Positions 1-10,346 of a stretch of 64,000 nt of DNA are shown here, piece by piece (the stretch's first letter is position 1; each line of letters begins with the position of its first letter). The notes below the pieces were generated by a model that was given only the letters and a program-made list of their open reading frames with translations, did not search any database and was not told where the DNA came from. The position numbers and the translations under genes are program-made. Origin of the DNA: Oikopleura dioica (taxonomy: Eukaryota > Chordata > Appendicularia > Copelata > Oikopleuridae); assembly GCA_907165135.1 (NCBI GenBank), contig OU015567.1, positions 15,505,001 through 15,569,000 of the forward strand, read 5' to 3'.

Positions 1-261
1 CGGACTCAAGTAAGCACTCAAAATCAATCCCCTTTTCATATTTTCAGGCACTACGTTCGAGCTCCTGCTCTCAACGACAACGCGACTTTCTGCCAGAGCT
101 TAGCCGACCGAGTCCAGCATCATCTAAACGTTGAAATTCCGCGAGGAGAATCTTTCAACGCGCAACTCGGCCTGCGCTGTCCTAAATGCACCAATCCTTC
201 CTGCCAAGAAATGAGAAACTTTTTCAACGAGCGCAAGCGAATGCTCTATGCTTCAAAATGA
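1..261 (+). CDS. FECH: Ferrochelatase, C-terminal exons (partial)
   Basis: This is the 3' end of a gene that begins before the window. Positions 1-9 end an exon at a GTAAGC donor, and the last exon runs from 48 (after TTTTCAG) to the TGA at 259-261. The peptide matches the tail of animal ferrochelatase: a YVRAPALND segment (RRAESLNG in vertebrates), then SLADRVQHHL, then LRCPKCTNPSCQEMRNFF. The three cysteines of CPKCTNPSC are the C-terminal ligands of the [2Fe-2S] cluster in animal enzymes. Ferrochelatase inserts Fe2+ into protoporphyrin IX at the inner mitochondrial membrane, the last step of haem synthesis. An intact cluster tail argues against nematodes, most of which lack this pathway. 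The catalytic part lies outside the window. Confidence 0.85.
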   Translation, partial: RTQVSTQNQSPFHIFRHYVRAPALNDNATFCQSLADRVQHHLNVEIPRGESFNAQLGLRCPKCTNPSCQEMRNFFNERKRMLYASK

Positions 262-628
262 GTTCTGACACCTTGAAAGTTCAATTATTGAAACGTTGAA
301 AGATTACCTGGCTGAAAATGATAAATAAACACGGTGAAATCTGAATTGGAGCAATTCAATGTCAACACAGAGTCTTTGACATTGAAATTTTAATTTTATT
401 ATTGTTCTTTTGGCAAAATAAAGCGGATCGTTCACTTTTCACTCTATTGTTCTTTTCAATTTTATCGTCTTTCCAATAAGAGGGTAAATTGTACATTTGC
501 GTATTGACACAATGAATACGAATCAGCGCGCCGTTGACATTGCCAAGCCAAACAATGCATGGAAATGTTTATAGCTTCGAAAAACTCCTACAAACCGGCA
601 AAAGTTGAAATTTTGAAAAAAACGAGAA
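262..628. other. Intergenic spacer
   Basis: AT-rich 3' flank of the ferrochelatase gene and 5' flank of the kinase-peptidase gene. AATAAA-like signals occur near 323 and 417. I see no coding sequence or repeat. Confidence 0.5.
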
Positions 629-2736
629 ATGAAAGTGAGCAAACCTGACATTTTATCCGAGCAAAAAATACGAAAATGGCTGAAAACAATAAAACTCAAG
701 AGGGAATCAACAAGGACATTAAAATGTCGCATAATTGAGTCTATTGAGAGAATGAATATGAAAAAGGACAAATTTGCACAAGAGTGGACGAGGGTCAAAC
801 TGGTGAAAGGTATTGGACATTTATACGACAAAGATGGCACTAAACTGCAGGAGTTCACTTTCTCCCCGTATCAGAAAGAACTTTTTAACCAAGCCGCGCA
901 GACAGATGAAATTCTCGATATTGAAAGATCCGATTTGATGCCAGAGAAGGGTTTTTGGATCAAAAAAGTACTCAAGAAGCAAATTATATCCGAAGGTGGA
1001 GAAGCTATCGTCTTTCTTGAGACTTTCAACGAGCTTGAAGTTGCCGTCCGAGTTCAAGCATTTGATCCAGCACTATTTACGTCGAATTACAAAGAGGAGT
1101 ATTATCAGTACAAGGTCAATTTGTGTTCGGATTTCTCTGCCGCTGTCGATAAAAAGACCGACGAAGAAAATGTTATTCCGTATCACGAAAATATTGTTAT
1201 GCATTATACGAATATTGAAATATTCGACAGTTTTGACATTGAGCAGAAAGACTGTTTGGGATGGATAACAATAATGGAAAAATGTGGGGCAAACTTGAGA
1301 ACAAAGCTGAAGTCTGAGAATTTAAAAATTGACAAAAGAAGGCGGATTGCATTACAAATCAAAAATGGATTTCAGTATCTGTATAATCTTGGAATCGAAC
1401 ATTGTGACTTGAAGTTGGAGAATGTTTTGGTCCAGAAGACAAAGGTTAAACTTATTGACTTTGGACTTGTGAGAGCTGTAACTGGAAAGCAAAGTTTTCG
1501 ACAGATGGGCTATGCAAGATATGGATCGAAGTTTAAAAGGATAAACAGTTTATGTACTATCAAGTTGTATTATTACTTCATAAATCTATTTTCAGATGCC
1601 GGCTCTGCGGCATTTTCAAAATCGAGTCAGCTTGTTGGGCAATCTGGCTACCTTCGAAAGAATATTTATGTATTTTTATTCTCCGATTGGATATCTGCAT
1701 GGGCCCTCTTATTTCAACCTGTTGATTGTTTGGACAAGAAACAAGTCAATCAAGCTATCAAAGTAAACTCATTTCAATGTTCATTATTCAAAAATTATTA
1801 GAAGTCCAAAGCAGAATGGATGCGCGGCTCCCGGGAACCGACAGTTGAAGAAATTAATCATACGGAAATCGTCTCGGTCAAAACTCAATGTCAGCATGCT
1901 CTCGCCGACGACAATCTACAGCGGACCATTGGCCTTTGCAATTTGAAGCATGCATTTACGAAGATCATGAATATGGATATGAAAAATTTATCGAAGAATG
2001 TTCTCGATCAAAAAGATTCAAAGCTTTGCGTTGTCGTTGCTGTGACAACTTTAGTGAAATATGCATTGGTTCATGATTTAAATTTTGAGGATAAGCGTGA
2101 CGATTTTACGACTGAAAAGATCTTTATTTTATTGACGATGACAGTCTACCCAAGAAGTCTAGCAGGATTAAATTTGAATCCAAAGAAAGAGGAGCTGCGT
2201 TATCAGTCATCTAACATTCTAAGTCTTTTAAATAGAATGAAGAACAAAACATTCTTGAACGAAAGTGGCTGGGAAATGATTCGCACAAATGCCCCTTTTA
2301 AACCTCAAAAGTCGATTTGTGATTTCGAAGAAGGTAAAGTCTTCATTAAAACTCTTTGCGTATGATGTTATTTTTAGTAATTCTCAACGAAAATTTCAAA
2401 TTTGATAGACCACTTGCAGTTCTTGGGGCGTACTTGCACAAAGACAAACCAGAAGCTGAGTTTCATCAAATGGTTCTTGACCGGGTTGAATCAAAATGTT
2501 ACGTTATTAAAAACTCTCAAATCGACATTGGAGGTGCGACTCTGAGAATTCCTATCAAAAGAGAATACTACGCACCAGAAGAATGCATGAAAAGAGCCGC
2601 ACGTCAGTGGAACAAGTATCTATGGGATTCAGATGGAAGACGAATGTATCTTGTCAATGAAAATTGCAACAATATGGGGAGGAACAAATGGTATCTTCTT
2701 CCACAAGCGTATTCTTTCAAGCTCATTCCAAGGTGA
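629..2736 (+). CDS. Divergent protein kinase fused to papain-like cysteine peptidase domain
   Basis: Proposed exons are 629-1553, 1596-1762, 1802-2333 and 2378-2736. All phases agree and give 660 residues. Residues ~1-110 are a lead-in domain shared with the 18-23 kb paralog. A kinase domain follows: ISEGGEAIVF (glycine-rich loop position), VAVRVQAFD (beta-3 strand, Lys replaced by Arg), HCDLKLENVL (catalytic loop) and IDFGLV (DFG). The activation segment is unusual (GYARYGSKF) and I find no APE. The C-terminal ~300 residues look papain-like: DQKDSKLC has Gln six residues before Cys, and FHQMVLDRV...VIKNS has Asn 16 residues after His, the papain spacings. There is no signal peptide, so it is probably cytosolic. 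Whether either domain is catalytic is unknown. The first ATG of the ORF was chosen as start. Confidence 0.72.
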
Positions 2737-3054
2737 TTCTGGTCAACCCACTTATTGTTGAGTACGTTTCGAAAAGAAGGATTGTATTTTGCCTTTTTGT
2801 ATCTTATATATGTCTCCTCAAGGTGCGTTTCTTACTCGAGAAAATACTTCCTTCCGATAAGAAAACTGTATGAATGACTTTCAATATCAATAAACAAACT
2901 TTTAAATTGAGTCATGTGTTTGATATTAAACAAAATCACTAGCAGGCGTGGCTTTTAAAACTCAGCAATCGAACAAAGCATACAGTAGTGATACAGAGAT
3001 GTTCATTGAAATATGCGGTACAAAGATTTCAACATTCATTTGAAAAAAGTTAAG
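2737..3054. other. Intergenic spacer
   Basis: 3' flank of the kinase-peptidase gene (AATAAA-type signal near 2888) and 5' flank of the P450 gene. The P450 start codon is not clear here: the frame of its first recognisable exon is closed by a stop at 3051, so an upstream exon or acceptor is needed. Confidence 0.4.
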
Positions 3055-5075
3055 GTTTACTCGTTGCACTGTTGGTAGCGCGGCTCGTTCAAGTTTATGT
3101 AAAATATGAAATTTTCCATCCAGTTCCTTCGCATTCTTACCCAACAAGAAAAGACTTATACTTCCCTCTTATCAAAAAAGCAGTTGGAAAAGGGACTCTT
3201 CCGAAAATCTTTAGGCCTGAAGAATTTCCGTTTTTGCAATATAGGAATAAGGTCGTAATAAAAAATGTGCTATCTTACGCCACCTGTCGACCCATTGAAG
3301 TGGTGGAATGATTTTCGCGGACTATGATATCATAAAAGAAGCATTTGGCAAAAAAGAGTTGTCCAATCGTCTGTACTCTGAGAAGATTCAAGTGGACAAT
3401 GATCGCTTTTTGAAAGATTGGGGAATTATTGATACAGCCGAGTCAATTCTTGGAAAAGATGACAGACTAGTCAAAAACGGGGTTGGTATTTCCGAAGGCA
3501 TCGGGGACGGATACTACGACGCAACTCATCGAAGATTGCGTGTCCATTGGCATGACACAATCAAACGCCTCGTCGGGAGAAACAAGATCTCGGAAATTAT
3601 CCAGCATAGCTCAGCACAAGTCAATGCTATTCTCAAGGCAGAAGGCTCTGTTCCACAAGGAATTGACCCAAGAGAAGTCTTTGTCAATGGGTGAGGTTTA
3701 TAAAGAACTTGATTGTAATTTATCCGATAATTCTTAAACCTTAAACAAGAACGATGAATGTAGTCACAGGGTTCTCCTTAGGAATCCTCTATGATTTCGA
3801 CGATCCAGATTTCCAAGATCTTTCCCGCTACGTTTCTGTCTTCTTCGAAAACATGCGTGAGATGTACGTCTGGAAACTGCTTGTCGATAATCTTCCTGTA
3901 TGGATGACACAGAGCAAGCTCCTCACTCCATTACACAATCTGAATCCGATGAAGAAATTTGTGCCTGACTGGTGTCAATATATCTTCCGACAAATTAAAA
4001 TCCACAGGCAAAAACTTGACCCTGCCAATCCGAATGATTTTCTCGGTAATTCAACGAATTCTTCCATTTTGCTAAGCTTCAGATATACTTCTCATCGCTG
4101 CTGAAGGAGACAGCGAACTTGGATACTTTACTATTGCTTCGACAATCATTGCACTTTATCTTGGAGCGAGTGATACCCTTACGTTGGGTGTAGGGCGGCT
4201 ACGTTCGAAATTTCGAACGCCGTTCGAAAAATTTTTGAAATTGCTTATAAAAATGAGCCTATATGCGCTCCGCGCCTGATTTGTAAGAAAACTCCCTCAT
4301 AATGATGCCAACTTCCTTAACTTACACGATTACCATGATTTCAGCTCATATTTTGGTAAAGATTTTTGGGAAATTTCGAACGCCGTTCGAAAAATGGGCC
4401 CAAAACCGATTTCGAACGTAGCCGCCCGCCACCCCTTACGTTAGTGCCTAAATTCTTTTTTATAACTGGAGGTCCTTAGAAATACAATGCGCTGGATGAG
4501 CTTGACGCTTGCGGACCATCCTGAAGTGCAAGAAAAAATCTTTGAAGAAATTAACAGATCAATCGAAAAGGATGGCGAGATTATCCGAGAAAAGTGTCCC
4601 TACACACGATCCGTTTGCCTCGAAAATATGAGGTGGCATCCTGTGGTCGACACTTTGCCCCACAGAGCGACAGCCGACGTCACTGTCGCTGGAGTCAATA
4701 TTCCCAACGGAACCATTATGCAAGGTATCATTGCATATTTAATGATTCTCTTGCATTTCCTTAGCCGCACTTACTGCTGTTATGTATGACCCGAAAAACT
4801 TCCCGAATCCTGAGAAATTTATTGCGGATCGCTTTGTCGTTGATGGCGAGTTTGTCAATGATGTCAAGGTCTGTGGATTCTCTCTTGGCCTAAGAAACTG
4901 TATTGGGAAACAGCTTGCGATCGAACAATACTTCACTTACACTGCTAATATCGTTCGCGACTTCAAAATAATCAGGAACTGGTTTCTTTCAATTTGTTGA
5001 ATTCGACATTGCCTAAAAAATCGCACTAAAGAACAAGTGGAAATATGGAAATTGCGAATCACACCGCAATTCTGA
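3055..5075 (+). CDS. Cytochrome P450, CYP2-like (possibly frame-broken)
   Basis: Exons read in order: a membrane anchor (LLVALLVARLVQVYV) near 3060-3110; FADYDIIKEAFGKKELSNRL at 3311; MNVVTGFSLGILYDFDD at 3754; the I-helix LGASDTL at 4160-4180; NTMRWMSLTLADHPEVQ at 4480; the ExxR motif ENMR at 4623; PEKFIADRF; and the haem-binding loop FSLGLRNCIGKQ at 4886-4920, with Cys as the thiolate ligand. A likely last exon ends at 5075 (KLRITPQF). The enzyme would be an ER-anchored monooxygenase of the CYP2 type. Introns are 40-65 nt, except the I-helix intron, which holds a 249-bp MITE. The join near 3300 and the last join do not keep frame with plain GT-AG splicing, so the gene may be damaged or contain an assembly indel. 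Confidence 0.75.
4186..4434. mobile_element. hAT-like MITE in P450 intron, 8-bp duplication
   Basis: A 249-bp element begins GGGTGTAGGGCGGC and ends with the inverse GCCGCCCGCCACCC. It is flanked on both sides by CTTACGTT (4178-4185 and 4435-4442). Subterminal inverted copies of TTCGAACGCCGTTCGAAAA are present. It has no coding capacity. The insertion falls in the intron donor, where the intact site would read ACC CTTACGTTAGT. A matching terminus (GCCGCCCTACACCC) occurs at about 55121-55134. Eight-bp duplications fit hAT-type transposases. Confidence 0.85.
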
Positions 5076-5343
5076 TGCCCGCCGAAATTAACAGAGTACG
5101 ATTTGAAAAACGACGCCCTAATTGAAACACTCGTCCTGGAATAAATTATCTATTCATATTTTTCCTGCAAATGTAGAATGCTTCGATATGTATATCTTAG
5201 ACTACAGAAAAAGCCACGAGATAGAAGTTCAGTAAAATGAACTGAAATCTATTGTCTAAAGATCACGATGACTTTTATTTTTCTGTGATTGAAGTGTGCT
5301 GGCAAGTGAACGGATTTAAAAAGGCAGTGGTGAAAAGTGAGTG

Positions 5344-7757
5344 CTAGTTTTTCTCGTGGCCGACCATGAAGTAGTCTAGCTTCTTCATGTAATCGTCTTC
5401 TTCGCTGCCTTGGAGCTGAACCTGCGTTTATTAATAAAAAATGTGGCCAAGCTCTAATCACCTTTACAAACCACGCATTCTCGTTTCTCGGGTAAATTTG
5501 CTTCACAAACTGGATGTCGAAATTCTTTATTCGCTCCATCCAGTTGCGCATTAATAGTCGGATGTCGCTGTCTCGCACTCTTTCCGACAAGAGGCGGCAG
5601 GAGAGCCTCTCTTTCGTCGTGCGAAGCTGGCGTAGATCTATCCAGCCTTCAAGGACAAGCGGGCAAACCTTGATCTCCTTGAGCAAGCCATCGAAATAAA
5701 AGAAGCGACCACCGATGGCAGCGAAAGGGTCTCTTGCGTCCATCTGGATCTCGATTGGAGCCATTTCGAAGTAGTCGACGTAATACATCACCATCGAAGT
5801 CGGAGTCTTCCACACCCAGCCTGCGCATGGCCCTTCTGTGACTAGAGTTTCTCCGTCTTTTTCGAACTAGAAAAGCTCTCAAAATCATCCAATAACCAGG
5901 AACTCACCTCGACTCTGTCCTGTCCCTTCTTCAACAGCGCCAGCATGAGCGCATAGCACTGTCTGTTCCTCATTCTGACGATAAAATTCGGCATTTCTGT
6001 GCCATTCTCAACAATTTCGAATCCTCGTTTCTTCCGTTTTTCTTTCTCGAGTTCTTTTTCCGACTTAACGCGCGTAGGATCTTCTTTCAAAATGTTCTGA
6101 TTGAACGGGTCGACCAACTTCTTTTTCTCTCTTGCGTTGTCGAATATTTCTTCTTTGAGGCATTCTATTTGCATCTTGAAACGCTCCAGTCGCTCTTTGA
6201 AGTCTTCCTCCGTGTGAAGTCCCCTAATTTTATTTTAATTCTTGCGCTGGGACGATGTAAACTTACCATCCTCGAATGTCGATTCTGTACCAATCTTCAG
6301 AATTCAGCGCCGGGTAAATTTGATCATGCACTCTACGGATGATGAAACGGCGGCCGATTCCGTTCTTGTAATGTACTCCAATTTGATGGACCAAACTGTC
6401 TGGGTCGTAAAGCTTCCGTAGTTTGCCTGTCTTGCAAGCAGTGGTGATGACTATCTCCAGCTGGCGCTTGATCTTGGCTCCCATGTCAAAGTAGCCTGGT
6501 CGAGGAAAGAGCAGCATCGGAAAACAGAAGAGCTTGATGTGCTGATGATCTCCGAGAACCTCCTCCATGTCGTAAACCTAATAAGGGATGAACATCAACG
6601 ACTTAGGAACAAGCAAGTATTAACCTTTGTCTGACCAGGCTCGATCTGCTCCATCTTAATCTCATCTGCGTAATTCTTGTCTTCGCGTTTGATTCCCTTG
6701 TTAATAATTTGAAAGATGTCAATTGTATCGTAGACAATTTCTGTGTTCATGCTTTGTCTTGCTAGAATTTTCAAGCGCTCTCCAAATCCCTCCCATCTGA
6801 ACAACGGTCCGACGGTGGGAGTGTAGTGGTTGATCTCAGTAGCGTGGCTGAGAACTTTCGCTTCGAGGTATCTTTCGTACGCTTTTTCGTCCTTCTTTAA
6901 ATCTTCATCTTCGCTACTGTCTCCGTATCCTGATTGAAAGCGTCTATTGCAAGAGTTAGTAAAGGAAAAATGAAGTTGCCAACCTTAATTTTCCAAGATA
7001 AATGTCAGCAGAAGCGGCGTGCTCATTCAGAGTCTTGAATTCTTCGTATTTTTGGTCGCAGGCTCTCTCGATGTCTAAAAGCAAATTTGAAAACGAGTTC
7101 TATGACGCCATTACATGAGAATTGAAATTGCTTTCAAAAAAGTTTTCACCTGAAATTGATTGCTTCACCCAGGCGTCAAGACTCTTATCAAAGGCATTCA
7201 TCACTTCCTCTCTATTTCTGTAGACGACTTGCATAGTTTCCTTCGTCCATCGAGGCTCGAATTCAAGAATCGTTTCGAGATACTTTGAGTGGATGTCGAC
7301 AGCTGGATAGAGATACTTGGCAGCTTCGTCTCTCAAGTTTTCTCCAGTCAATTTGATTGTAGACTCGATATTGTGCTGCTCGTTCTGAAAAAAAAGAAAT
7401 TGAAAATTTTCCCTCTTTTTTTTTGGTTTCAATTCCGACCTCCTTCAGGGCCTTATGAATTTCCTCTGAGCAATCTTCGCACAAATTCAGCGGCAGCGCC
7501 TCCTCGCACACTTCTTTTACTTCAAATGCTTCCTCAGAATCGCTTCCAGATTTCCTCCTGACTTTTCGTTTGATTTTTGCGGCCGAAATCCCGCATTCCT
7601 TACATTTGAAGAGCGCCACGAAATCGCCGCACCTGTCGCAGTCGACTTTTTCGAAGTGCTCTGATAGTTCACAGCTTCCGATAACTGGCTCGAATCGGAG
7701 GTTGTCTGGAATTTCTTCTTCAACTTCTAGCGGATCATACGCGCTTGGTTTTAACAT
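5344..7757 (-). CDS. B-box-like zinc-binding protein, unidentified
   Basis: Multi-exon minus-strand gene. It starts at MLKPSAYDPLEVEEE (7757), one base after a TTTATTAG acceptor, and ends with MVGHEKN and a stop at 5344. The N-terminus has CDRCGDFVALFKCKEC and, after an acidic/basic insert, LCEDCSEEIHKAL. This C-x2-C-x8-C-x2-C...C-x2-C-x4-H pattern is B-box-like but interrupted. Later exons contain helical, charged regions and blocks such as GPLFRWEGFGERLKIL, IGVHYKNGIGRRFIIRRVHD and PFAAIGGRFFYFDGLLKEI, whose family I do not recognise. About 620-680 residues overall, no signal peptide or membrane segment. It lies about 110 bp downstream of the CXXC1-like gene in the same orientation, so the two could be co-transcribed. 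A chromatin or RNA role is only a guess. Confidence 0.6.
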
Positions 7758-7758
7758 T

Positions 7759-7766
7759 CTAATAAA
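7759..7766 (-). promoter_or_regulatory. Candidate trans-splice acceptor
   Basis: On the minus strand TTTATTAG is followed by A and then the ATG of the B-box-like gene. The preceding gene ends 113 bp upstream. This fits a spliced-leader site for a downstream operon gene. It could instead be a cis acceptor of an unseen 5' exon. Confidence 0.4.
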
Positions 7767-7870
7767 GATATTCGTGAAAAACGCGATTTTCACCTTTTTG
7801 GAAAAGTTTTATTTGAAGTAACAAATTAAAAGTTAGGCAGTGAACTTGAGTTCTTTTTAGTTAGCGATTT

Positions 7871-10094
7871 TCAAGTGACGCTAATGTCTTCCTGAGAAGT
7901 GTCCATCTTGCTAGTATTCATTATACTCTCTTGGCTCAGATTCAGCGAGGCGTTGAGGTCCTTCTTCTCGCAGTAATCGTGGTAGATTTCGTCCGTCTCC
8001 ATTTTGCGCGAATCAGGGCGGAAATCGGTGACGTCGGTGTGCCGGATTGTTTCGTTGAACATGAGCAACACTTTTCAAGCCTTTGAAAACTGCCTTTCAA
8101 AAAGCAACTTTGCTTGCCTTTATTATCAAAGCCGTTCCTGCACTCTTTCTAGCCTGAATCATCGACTTGATCGTATACATTTCCTTGCTGATTTCCATCA
8201 TTCTCGTCAGCGCGCGCACTCTGGAAACATCGTTCGACGCGCGATAGAACTTTTCCCATAAGTAATGCTAAAACAAAAATAATAGCTTCAGTGTATCAGC
8301 CGCCCTCTTACTCTTTTACACGCCTTCTTCGAAAGCTGACAATAGTTAATTTTCTCAATTTGCTCAATTTCGTAAAAATCTTTTCCAGAAGTAACAAATG
8401 GACAGCCGCAGACTTCGTTTTCGTCCAGCACTTTTGGATCCTAAACTCAATTAATGAAAAGCCAGTGTTTGGATATTTTACGTTGTAATGCTCTGGGCAC
8501 ATGACTTTGAGCCGCTTGCAAAATGTGCCCGTTCTGGCGTTGAAAAAATCGCAGAAAAGCCGCTTCGATCCGTCGACGATTGTTTCCGCAGCGGAGAAAT
8601 ACGCAGTTGCAGACTCGATTTTCCTGTAGCATTTGTTGATGTGCTGGAAATAAGTGATTTGGAAGCAAAAGCACAATAATTTATTGTCTATAAATAAATC
8701 TACCTTTATGATGATCTTGCTGCCACTCAAATGGCCACAGATCGGGCAAAACATTTGCTCGTCAGTTTCACTCTTCGCCTCGACATTTTCAGCATCTCTG
8801 TTGATCGATTTTGTCCTGGAAAAAGTAATGAGTTCCTCGAGAAATTTGAACTTCTTCTCCAAATCGTTCTTTCGCGCTTCTTCCTCATAATATTTTTTCT
8901 CCAGTTTGGTGAGTTTATAGACAAGCTCGATTTCAGAAACAGAAGGGATCTTGCCGATATCGTCGATTTTCGGGACCAAGAATTTGTCTATTCTTGCTGA
9001 CGCCATTGCCAGTCCACAGGCATCTAAGGATAGATATTCTATAGGAGATATTCTATAAGGAGGTTTGGGTTGAAATCGGGCCGGTTGAACATGGTTTGTT
9101 CTGAAAAAAGTTCGATCTGAATCAGATTCTTGAGAGGAACAAATCACTGATTCTTATCATTTTCTATAAAATAACACATGAAAGAGGATTTCCAAAAAAG
9201 ATATAAAATGATTCAAGTACATTAATAGTTTTTTCAGCTTTATTTAAGTAATTGAAGTTTCTCCAAGCAAATTTCACCAATAAATCCCGTGATTTATTCT
9301 TACCTGAGCAATATTTCGATCTCTTTCTAGCTTGTTGAACGCATCTAGGCCCAAAGCACTGTTGAGGTGGCAATTTTTCCTTGACCTTTTTCTTCTTTTT
9401 CGTCAGCGTGTCGTCCAAGTCGAAGGAATCTTCCATATCTTGCGTCGAGTCAGGTTCAAACTCCTCTTCATCTTCAATAAACGAGTCCTTCGAAACCTTT
9501 GTCGGCTCCTTTTTCTCTTTTTCTTTGACGGAAGACATGAACTGCTCAAAGTTGTCGTCTCCTTCATCGTCGGAAAATATCGAGGATGGATCCATTGGCG
9601 CTTTTTTCAAAGACTAAAATTGTCAATTCAAAATCGGAAGATTGTCGCTATATTACCTTTTGAGGCATCGGTTCGTCTTCATCCGACGAATAGATGCGCG
9701 CTATCCGTTTTTTCTTCACTTTCTTATCGACCCGTTCTTTTTCACGCTTCTTTTCTTTTTGCCTCTAAGAAGAGATTGTCGGATGGACCGGGTTTTCGTC
9801 CCATTACCTTTCTGCTTTGTTCTTTGTCGCGTTTTTTGCTGAATCTGGTGACGCATTCAGGATGAGCTTCGGAACAATCTTGGCAAAAGAACTCCTTGAT
9901 ATACTTGGCATCCGACTCGTCTAAATCGATGCATTCTCCATGGAACCACTCCTCGCACTTTAAATCACCATGATCTACTCTTACAGTAGCTCTAGCTGTA
10001 CCTTATCGCATGCAATCATAAACGAGTCATTCGCTGGCCTCCGACAGAGACAGTAAAGCACCTCTTCCTCCTCATTTTCTTTTCTTTTACCCAT
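7871..10094 (-). CDS. CXXC1: CXXC1/CFP1-like protein lacking the CXXC finger
   Basis: The start MGKRKENEEEEVLYCLCRRP leads into a PHD finger (CLCRRP...FMIACDK, then CEEWFHGECIDL and FFCQDC), which in CFP1 reads H3K4me3. A Lys/Arg-rich and acidic stretch follows (DDNFEQFMSSVKEKEKKEP). Then comes the CFP1 C-terminal zinc region: QCFGPRCVQQARKRSKYCS, DACGLAMASARIDKFL, a coiled coil, MFCPICGHL, CYRKIES, RLFCDFFNARTGTFCKRL, CPEHYN, DENEVCGCPF and HYLWEKFYRA. Orthologs recruit the SET1/COMPASS H3K4 methyltransferase. No CXXC DNA-binding finger (CGxCxxCxxxxDCG...) is found between the PHD finger and the basic region. Most introns are short GT-AG; the last may be GC-AG and its exact border is unresolved. 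Upstream is Derlin, downstream the B-box-like gene. Confidence 0.85.
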
Positions 10095-10109
10095 TTCAAC
10101 AGCCTTGGT

Positions 10110-10117
10110 CTGAAATC
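10110..10117 (-). promoter_or_regulatory. Candidate trans-splice acceptor for CXXC1-like gene
   Basis: The minus strand reads GATTTCAG followed 15 nt later by the CXXC1-like ATG. Derlin ends about 250 bp upstream in the same orientation. The site is consistent with spliced-leader addition; a short upstream coding exon cannot be excluded. Confidence 0.35.
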
Positions 10118-10346
10118 AACAAGGAGAACAACTTTGTCGAATGAACGAATTATTATCTTTATTGCAATAAGCCGCGTCAGCAGGATTTGGGCCCAATACT
10201 GACTATAACAGTAATGGTAGTAAGATAGTAAAAGAAATAAGAAACTAACAGAAATAAGACTCCTTTCAGTTGGTTGAAGTTAACGGATTTTTTGTTGGAC
10301 ATTTACTGAATTGTGAAGGTTTTCAATTGTAAATTGAATCCATCAT

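Noticed and set aside
9332-9865. 177-residue plus-strand open frame
   Set aside because: It is antisense to the acidic/Lys-rich exons of the CXXC1-like gene; its composition (Phe/Arg/Leu runs) mirrors that strand.
10177-10303. Tiny minus-strand ORF starting MSNKKSVNFNQLKGVLFL between Derlin and CXXC1
   Set aside because: Could encode a ~24-residue spliced micropeptide or a CXXC1 5' UTR, but nothing supports one over the other.
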